Assembly: GCA_948150685.1 (NCBI GenBank)
Contig: OX411308.1
Span: 142,142,548-142,206,547, forward strand
Direction of reading: 5' to 3'
DNA: 64,000 nt
From: Rhaphigaster nebulosa
Lineage: Eukaryota; Arthropoda; Insecta; Hemiptera; Pentatomidae
Positions 57,265 to 64,000 of this stretch are shown in pieces (position 1 is the stretch's first letter; each line of letters opens with the position of its first letter). The position numbers were made by a program, and so were the translations under genes. The notes under the pieces were generated by a model. It was not told the DNA's origin and searched no databases. It was given only the letters and a program-made list of their open reading frames with translations.

Positions 57265-57510
57265 GTATAGTTAAATAAGTCGAAGTCTCAAAAGGATTTT
57301 TAAAAAGATTTATTCATAAAGAAGTATAAAAAGAACAGTGATAATGGAAATGACACTAGTGACTACATTGGCTAATAATCTAGAATTAACTATCTAAGGT
57401 AATATGGACGGGAACAGCGAGACAGAGAGACAGTCTTTCCCACGGCATTTATAGGTAAGAAAAGATGTGTCAGCGTCTTTAGAATGAGGCTGGATATGTT
57501 AGACCTAACT
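57265..57510 (-). repeat. 3' LTR of the errantivirus-like element
   Basis: On the minus strand a purine tract (CCAGGGAGA) precedes AGTTAGGTCTAACATATCC, the AGTT start usual for errantivirus-type LTRs (57510 downwards). TATAAATGCC at 57454-57445 and AATAAATC near 57315 serve as TATA box and poly(A) signal. The outer end is only approximate. Confidence 0.55.
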
Positions 57511-57769
57511 TCTCCCTGGTTTAATATTGTTAACTCCTGGTAACAATTAAAATGAAGTATTATACAATTTACTTAATAAAACTTTATGGGAATTATCTAC
57601 AATAGGAGCAGTGTGGGTTACAATTGTTTGTATAGGAGCAGGAGTTGATGTAGACAATCTTATTTTACAAAATACAATAATGATTATACAGATAATAATA
57701 ATAAGCAATTATTCAAATAATATAATAGTATTCAGTTGATATATCTTGAATAAAACTTAATCGGTCTAA

Positions 57770-58745
57770 TGACCGTATTGTCATATTCTGTACTTTCAAG
57801 AAAGAAACATTAAATAGTTCGATATCATAAAATGTTTGTGGAATGTTGTTATAATTATGAGTATGTATTTTATTCAATTGTGGAAAACGATCTTTTTTGT
57901 GAATATCAATTAAACTAACTCTAGGTAAGAATGCACTATTATTGCTACAACTACTAGTTTACTTATATTAACAATAATGTATTGTTTTAACATATCTATT
58001 ATTCTTATCACTAAGTTTTTGATTACATTTATTTAAATTACCCTCTTGTAATATTGAGTATACACAAGTGTCATTGATTTTAATTAAATCTTTACAATAA
58101 TAATCATCTACAAATATACAATTTGCCTTATAAATAAACATATTTTTCTTAATGTATAAATCATTGGGTAAATCAATTTCCCATGTTTGATTATTCTTTA
58201 TTTTAGGTATCCCTGATATCCCTGATAATCATCTTCATGCACTGGTACTCTTATGAATGTGTGTAAAATCTATTTATGTACTGAACAGAAATTTTGCTGT
58301 TTGACCATAATACTTCAGTATTATTAGATACTAACGTTACATTTATAAGTAGATCATTTATGACTTTTATCATTAAATATGTATGTAGGATTCCTAATTT
58401 ACAAAATTCAAATGATAGTGTTAAATCTTTTATTTTTGTTAGTAAATGCGAGACATATAAACATATATTATAAGCTTCTTCATCGAGTTTTAATATATCA
58501 AAATTTTTCATATTATTATTAAAGTTATGATTACTAGTTTTAATTTCATTTTTATAATCTTCAATTATTTGTTTATTAATTTTAAATGATGTTTCAATGA
58601 TGTGTTCTATTTTATAATTTTTTTCATCAAAGTTGCTTATGATTTTATCATAGTGTTCTTTGTCACTAGCATCCATGTTACCCGTGTCGTAACTTATATC
58701 GTGTCCGATTCTATTAAAAAGACCTATGTTTCTTGAATGGTTTCG
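57770..58745 (-). pseudogene. Errantivirus env (F-like glycoprotein) remnant
   Basis: Envelope-like gene, third ORF of errantiviruses, which in intact members makes a membrane fusion glycoprotein related to baculovirus F. The open part (58740-58251) shows GLFNRIGHDI, then Asp-rich MDASDKEHYDKII and a long helical region; below 58250 a Cys-containing stretch (NCIFVDDYYCKD) continues with stops. No signal peptide, no clear cleavage site and no transmembrane anchor are visible, so the gene is truncated at its start and broken at its end. It follows RNase H directly, integrase being deleted. Confidence 0.6.
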
Positions 58746-58809
58746 TGAATTCTTATTTATCTTTTCCTCGGGATATAATAATTTGATGTTTCTCTACATT
58801 TAAACTTTT

Positions 58810-59420
58810 ATCTTTTTTACAGATCCATACTTGATGCTTGTGAATGTATCGCTTCTAAATCTTCTTCAGTATTATCTTCTATTTGTTCTACCGTTGGAAA
58901 TTCTAATTGTTCAATAAATGTTTCATATTCTGGTGTAGTTTCATCTGCTGCATCTTGCAATAGTTCTTCAATATCCATGTTTTCTTCTAAATGACATAGA
59001 TCATCATGATTTCGTGAAAGTGCATCGGCTACGTAATTCGTCTTTCCCTGGACATGTTTTATGTCGAATTCGAATTCTTGTAACTTCCATATCCACTTCA
59101 TTATTCTTGTATTTTGGTTCTTCATTGAAAAGATCCATGTTAATGGTTTATGGTCGGTTTGTAAAAGAAATTAGTTCCATAAAGATAGGGTTTAAAGTGC
59201 TGGGTTACCCAAACTACTGCTAGTAGTTCCTTTTCAATAGTGCTATAATTTAATTCCGCATTTTGTGATACCCGCGAAGCAAATGCTGTAGGATGTTCAA
59301 TATCTCTGTCATCTTTTGGTGGCAATACAGCTCCGATTGCTTGATTACTTGCATCTGTAGTTAGTATAAATTTCTTGTTCCAGTCTGGATAAGCTAATAT
59401 TGGTGTGTTAACCATTAATT
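58810..59420 (-). pseudogene. Gypsy-type RNase H and connection
   Basis: TPILAYPDWNKKFILTTDAS then AIGAVL (from 59410) is the RNase H start with TTDAS; AELNYSTIEKELLAVVW is its E-containing helix; after a frame change, KHVQGKTNYVADALSR (about 59070-59025) is its end, then an acidic spacer that normally leads to integrase. It stops at 58817 and env-like sequence begins within about 80 bp. Confidence 0.85.
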
Positions 59421-59449
59421 AAAATAGTGTTTTGCAAGCCTTTTTTATT

Positions 59450-60300
59450 TATTCAGTTTTATAAATTTTTGTTTGTAATGATTGACTTATAGGTTTTGTT
59501 ATTTTTGCATACCTTTGTATGAACTTTCTGAAGTACCCTGTCATGCCTAAATATTGTCTTGTCGAGTTTTCATCATGCGTTATAGGAAATTGTAAAATTG
59601 CATCAATTTTTCTTTGATCTGTTCTCAAACATTTGTGGTGACAATATATCCTAGAAATTTTCTAGGATATTCTGTTTTAAAGAACTCTGTTTTGTCGAGT
59701 TGTATTGACAAATTATGCTTTTTTAATGCTTGGAATATTCTTTCTAGATCCTTTACATGTTCGTATTCTGTTTTTGAATAAACTATGATATCATCAATAT
59801 AAATCATTGCATTAGGAATATTCTCTATCATCATTGTCATCGCTCTTTGGAATGTTGGCGGAGAGTTGCATAGACCGAATGTCATTATTAAAAACTCACA
59901 GTGTTCATTCTCTGTTGAGAAGGCTGTTTTGCTATGCTGTCTTCATCCATCTCAATCTGATGGAAGTCAGAAGTGAGATCAATTGTTGAAACTATTTTTG
60001 CACCCTTTAATCGATTTAGTAGATCTTCGATATTTGGAAGCGGAAATTTGTCTTTTATTGTTGCCTAATTTAATTTTCTGTAGTATATTACGATTTGTAC
60101 TTTTTTTAAACCTGATGCGTCCATTTTTTTGGGAACAATCCACAGCGGAGAGTTGTAGGGCGACTTAGTTGGTCTAATAATATTTCCGTGTAATAGTTTT
60201 TCTACTTCTTCGTGTATTTGATTTTTAAATTGTTCTGGATACCTATAATTCCTAGTGTAAATTGGGTTTTCATTGGTAGTTATTATTTTATGTTTTAGTA
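59450..60300 (-). pseudogene. Gypsy-type reverse transcriptase, broken
   Basis: Blocks on the minus strand: IRPTKSPYNSPLWIVPKKMD (about 60190-60125), FPLPNIEDLLNRLKGAK (about 60045-59995), TIDLTSDFHQIEMDE, MTFGLCNSPPTFQRA (59885-59840), AMIYIDDIIVYSK with YIDD near 59800, then RKFLGYIVT. Stops and frame changes separate the blocks; the QYDD-equivalent catalytic pair itself is kept. Confidence 0.85.
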
Positions 60301-60559
60301 ATCCAGTTGCTTTTAATTTTTCTTCATTTGTTTTTATAATATCCCCGTTTTGATTTATAACATTTGTTATTTTTTCTTTTATTTCTGGTATTTTATGTTC
60401 ATGTCTTAATAAACTTTTTATTTCATTCTTTTCTTCAATATAAAATAAATTATTCTCTAATTTATATATCTTTTCTCGAAATATTAATTCCTCTTTATCT
60501 TTGAGCTTTCATAGTTTCGAATCCTAAGAGTATGTTAAATCGTTTACTAAATGGGAAAA

Positions 60560-60800
60560 CTAGAAATTTTACTTCTTGATTTTTCCTAGCAGGTTTATTA
60601 TCACACTTTGTGAATCTTCTGCGCGACCTGTAGGGGTTTTTATCGCTAAGTTTTCTAGAGTAATCCTCGAATCTTTTGGAACATAATCCGATTGAATATA
60701 GTTTTGGGTAGCTCCAATGTCAATTAACAATTTATTGCCTTTATTATCGATTAATTCTGCTTAGTCATTATTTGCATCATTTAATTTTAATTCATGAACT
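60560..60800 (-). pseudogene. Gypsy-type protease remnant
   Basis: KLLIDIGATQNYI near 60735-60697 is the retropepsin active-site loop with the usual DTGA changed to DIGA, followed by a possible PTGRA-like segment. Directly downstream of the gag end at 60802. Confidence 0.6.
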
Positions 60801-60801
60801 T

Positions 60802-61115
60802 CTATATTTTTGCTGGTGGTTTGTTGTTGCTCGGACCTAGTTCTAAAAAATGATTCTGTTTCGCTTCTAACGCATTTAATCTTTCTGTTAGTATTCTTAT
60901 TTGTTCATCTTTTTCATTTTCAATGTTATGAACTCTATCTGATACTGTTCTCATCGATACCGTATTAGAATCATTCTTTTCGACAGGGGTTTGTTGACGA
61001 TTTTGTTGTTGATTATTTTTCCAATTACTCAATGGAGGTTTATTAGAGAATTTATGTTGGGAATCCGGGTCCCATTGTTGATTATAAATAGGTTTTTCAA
61101 ACTGTTTTTGATTTA
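60802..61115 (-). pseudogene. Gypsy-type gag, C-terminal part
   Basis: Gln/Asn-rich (NNQQQNRQQ), then VSMRTVSDRVHNIENEKDEQ, a coiled-coil stretch, and AKQNHFLELGPSNNKPP just before protease. It mirrors the order at the Gag end of the plus-strand element at 31.9-35.2 kb. Frames above 61115 belong to the insertion. Confidence 0.7.
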
Positions 61116-62178
61116 TTATTTTCAATAATAGACCTTTGGAATCGACCAAAGAAATTTTTTTTGTAACTCCCCCTCAAAATTTGAGGTTTTACGTTTCAAG
61201 ATACGTAGAATCCAAATATCGAATAAAAAAAAAATCCGTCCGTCCGCCGTCCGCCGTACGCCGTACGCCGTCCGCGGCTTTTCTCCGAGACTACTGGACC
61301 GATTTTCTTGAGTTTCGATACCAAAGTCATAGGTCACCCCGGGATGATCCTCGGAACTCGACATTATAATCCGTCTGTTTGTTTCAAAATGGTGGCCGAT
61401 TAGAGATCTCATAAGTCCATAATCGGTCATTTATAAAGATAGAAAGAAAATGTAAGGTGTTTTGGAATCAGCATAACGAGAAACCAAAAAAAAAAAAAAA
61501 AATTTAAAAACAAAAAATCTGTAATAATTGCCGATTAAAGATCTTATATACCCATAACTTGGCCATTTATAAACATAGAGGAGAAATGTAAGGTGTTTTG
61601 GAATCAGCATAACAAGGCATTAAAATAACAAAAAGGAAAAAATAAAAAAAACGAAAAATAAAAAAATCTCTATCTGTAAATGTTTTTGGTTTATTATTTT
61701 CAATAATAGACCTTTGAAATCGACCAAAGAAAATTTGTTTGTAACACCCCCTCAAAATTTGAGGTTTAACGTTTCAAGATAGTTTAAGTTTTTGTTTGGT
61801 GCTTTTATTGTATTTAAACGAAACTAAAATCTCTACAATACGAACTAGAAATCACCTAAATCGGACCATTATTAGCTGAGATATAGCTTAATGAACTTCC
61901 TTTTTTTTTTGTCCTAGTGAAGTGCACATCAAATATTTCCTCTGTATCATTTTACATCACAGCCTACTTGCATTGACGCAATTTTTTTAATTAACACAGT
62001 TCGGCACTCTCACGGCGAACATCTTGTGACAAACTTCAAATTTCTTTTCCTTTGGTACCTACTGCTTCATATTTTTTACTTTGACAGAATAGATATTTTT
62101 GTGGAATAATAAACAAGTGGAATAAATAAGTGGAAATAATAAACCATTGTGTAATAGTTTGCAGCGTTTTGGTAATTA
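61115..62178. mobile_element. Composite insertion inside gag, with repeats
   Basis: Gag coding similarity stops at about 62180 and resumes at about 61115. Inside: a direct repeat (61110-61205 and 61687-61788, containing CAATAATAGACCTTTG, ATCGACCAAAGAAA and CCCCCTCAAAATTTGAGG); two tandem monomers about 133 bp apart (61394-61480 and 61527-61613, containing TGTAAGGTGTTTTGGAATCA); a CCGTCCGCCGTACG tandem at 61236-61276; and dispersed repeat X at 61897-62178. Type of element unknown. Confidence 0.6.
61897..62178 (+). repeat. Dispersed repeat X, copy 2
   Basis: Same orientation as 35270-35540 and close in sequence (CACATCAAATATTTCCTCTG, CAGCCTACTTGCATTGACGC, AATAAACCATTGTGTAATAG). Confidence 0.8.
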
Positions 62179-62179
62179 T

Positions 62180-62900
62180 ATTGATTTTGATATGGTTTCT
62201 CGTATCGAGGTTGTTCATATCTTCATTTCTTCTATCGAGGTTGTTCGTATCTTGGTTTCTCAAATTTCTTTTTATTAGGATCAACATTTTTTTCTTTATA
62301 ATTTGAATAATGCGGTTGCTGATGATGATAATTTTTTTATTTCCATAAAGTCTTTGAACAATGTGTGCAGCGTTATTTCTTAATATTTTGTCAATATCTT
62401 CAATAGTTTCGAATTTTATATGATAGACAAAATCTGTTAATGCCGGATGGAAGTTATGAACTGCGTGATGAGAAATTTGTTTGTCATACCATTCCATTTC
62501 TGATTTTTTGTCAGTGATATTCATATCTGCATATACGCGTCCGTAAAGGTCACAACGGCGCTGACCAAGACGTTCTAGATAATCATGCGGATTTTCATTA
62601 TGATGTGATCGTAAATTAAGAATTTCTGCGATAAGTTGCTCTCTTTATAGTTGCTCTCTTCTTTCCGCGTATCTTAATATTTTCTTTTAAGAAAGTCTAA
62701 AATATCATTTATATCTGTAAATTCTTTATTATAGTTCGCGATTATAGTTTTCCCTCTTAATTTAGTTAATACCTTTAAGACTAGTTTTGCGTGATTAATA
62801 TTTTTATTTGAATTGTTATCTTTACAATATAAATCATAGATGAATTTAGTATTTCTTACAAAGTCTACTAATTGTAACGGGTACCATCGCATTCCGGAAT
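62180..62900 (-). pseudogene. Gypsy-type gag, N-terminal and middle part
   Basis: The first frame (about 62960-62674) has HDFKLIPECDGTRY-like sequence and LVDFVRNTKFIYDLY, the usual opening of errantivirus-type Gag. After a frame change, the part from 62524 (MEWYDKQISHHAVHNFHPAL ... KFETIEDIDKILRNNAAHI) and a His/Arg/Asn-rich low-complexity end follow, interrupted by the insertion at 62178. Confidence 0.7.
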
Positions 62901-63000
62901 GAGTTTAAAATCGTGATCTTTAATTTCTAAAGCCACTGTATTGTCTTAATTGATCAATATGTTCTAGAGTAAATTTTGGATTTAATTAAGTTGGTTGTCT

Positions 63001-64000
63001 GTCTTGTAATGATAAAAAAAATTTAAATAAACTTATAATTACCATTACAATGTTGTCTTCAGTGAAGAAATCCTTGACCTCTCGATTCCTCCATGGACTC
63101 GTTAACGTTTTCTTGACTTGAGATATGACTGCAAAGTCTGCTTAGCTTGAAAGATACCTCGTTGTCGTGGAGAATGATTGATATTCTTGAATACTCAGTG
63201 GCAATCTTCCTCAAGACTTGGAGAAGTGGTTATGCTGCTTGATGCTAGTATTGACTATACAAGGTGCAACTGCTATGTTTTCTAGTTTGAGTTGAGCTTG
63301 ATATCTATTCAGCTGCTAATACATTAGTCTATACATATAGGGATGCCATTGGGCAATCATTGAGGATTATTATCCCAAAATTAAGTAAGCTTATGAATAC
63401 TTTTGAATTTCTTACCTTGTCCTCTAAATTGGATACCTTTCCAAAGGCCTGGTTTGTGGTTACCATTATTTAATAATTAACCAAGATAATGTTCCTACTT
63501 TTAAGTTTAATACTAATGTTAATCAACGTTACTGCTATCTTAATGAAATATATTCAAATTAAATATGGGCATGGTTACTAAAGAACTACCTCCTTGCTAA
63601 CACTTATCTTTATTCTTCAAAATTAAAATAACAAACTATTACAATAAAAAGTTAACCATGGAATGATTCAGCCTAGACTTAGCCATTAATTTTTTTAACA
63701 TAAATCTCTTATCTGTACTAATTGATGTTGATGGTTCCTCAGGCGAAGGCTTGAAGGCGATGGTTGTAGGCTTCCATCAGGCAAGGTCAGGATTCAGAGG
63801 AGCAGTCTCGCATCAGCCGGTCTCAGTCTCCAAGTCTTCCCTCAGCCTCGGTCAGTTCAGAAGTTCCTCTTTTTCACCTCTTTGCATCTATCCCCCTTTC
63901 TCTCTTATTCTGCCTAAGGGGAGAGGGGGGAGGGGTCGAAAACGTTGTTCATTGGCCGACTAGTTTTATAGAGGGAGGAAATTCTGGGATTTTATCGGAT
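63001..64000. other. Possible leader of the minus-strand Gypsy element, then unassigned
   Basis: 63001-63600 would be the 5' leader/LTR position of the minus-strand element; no primer-binding site beginning TGGCGCC and no similarity to the 57.3-57.5 kb LTR is visible. 63720-63960 is less AT-rich and has a 70-codon plus-strand frame rich in Ser and Phe; not recognised. Confidence 0.35.

Larger units (their letters stand above)
57265..63000 (-). mobile_element. Errantivirus-like Gypsy element, lacking integrase
   Basis: Minus-strand order from high to low coordinates: gag (62.9-60.8 kb, interrupted by an insertion), protease (about 60.75 kb), RT (60.2-59.6), RNase H (59.4-58.8), env-like (58.7-57.8), LTR (57.5-57.3). 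Integrase is missing between RNase H and env. It is an endogenous, inactive copy of an insect retrovirus-like element. No match to the 3' LTR is visible in 63.0-63.7 kb, so the 5' LTR is absent, diverged or outside. Confidence 0.8.

Noticed and set aside
61394..61613. CRISPR-like array
   Set aside because: Only two monomers, of about 85 bp and diverged, in a eukaryotic retroelement; no regular short repeats or spacers.

Overview
This window is AT-rich eukaryotic DNA, almost certainly from an arthropod. The transposon families (Jockey, R1-like, RTE, CR1-like with a PHD-finger ORF1, errantivirus-like Gypsy, Merlin, hAT, pogo/Tigger and a PIF/Harbinger-type MITE) are those of an insect genome. 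Two dispersed repeats, the MPRNC.../MPFAVPMVWREP gene family at 18.2 kb and the palindromic TACTTC...GAAGTA repeat at 21.2 kb, remind me of hemipteran genomes; that is an impression, not a proof. There are no bacterial operons, and I find no rRNA, no functional tRNA gene and no CRISPR array. I could not recognise a host gene exon with confidence. The sequence is intergenic or intronic and is dominated by dead mobile elements nested in one another, with long (AT)n microsatellites between them.

Layout. 0-2.6 kb: Jockey-type LINE on the minus strand (Gag with zinc knuckles, endonuclease, start of reverse transcriptase), cut by the window edge. 3.2-7.2 kb: long inverted-repeat DNA element with a Merlin (IS1595-like) transposase fragment, into which a 5'-truncated RTE-like LINE has landed. 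12.0-17.9 kb: degraded Jockey LINE on the plus strand (RT, then RNase H 3 kb later), probably split by a nearly intact 5'-truncated RTE-like LINE (14360-16479) with a 12-bp target-site duplication. 18.2-19.2 kb: broken, apparently internally deleted copy of the MPRNC/WREP gene family. 27.6 kb: tRNA-derived SINE. 28.2-31.6 kb: CR1-like LINE with PHD-type ORF1 but deletions in the endonuclease and RT palm. 31.9-35.2 kb: plus-strand Gypsy element (LTR, primer-binding site, gag, protease, RT), truncated. 36.5-40.7 kb: a nested set of DNA elements, with a TAA-flanked PIF/Harbinger-type element containing a complete hAT copy (8-bp duplication), which contains a small MITE and a perfect 132-bp-arm palindrome, followed by another foldback with internal repeats. 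41-49 kb: small LINE and pogo fragments. 53-54.5 kb: foldback repeats. 56-57.2 kb: R1-like LINE remnant, minus strand. 57.3-63 kb: errantivirus-like Gypsy element, minus strand (LTR, env, RNase H, RT, protease, gag), lacking integrase and carrying a composite insertion in gag.

How the parts work together: the elements do not form a pathway. The window records successive insertions. The most informative signals are the junctions: target-site duplications at 14.35/16.48, 36.63/39.15, 36.51/40.72, 54.12/54.37 and, less surely, 5.31/6.13 kb. The only long open coding region is the RTE-like RT at 14.4-16.5 kb; everything else carries stops, frameshifts or deletions.
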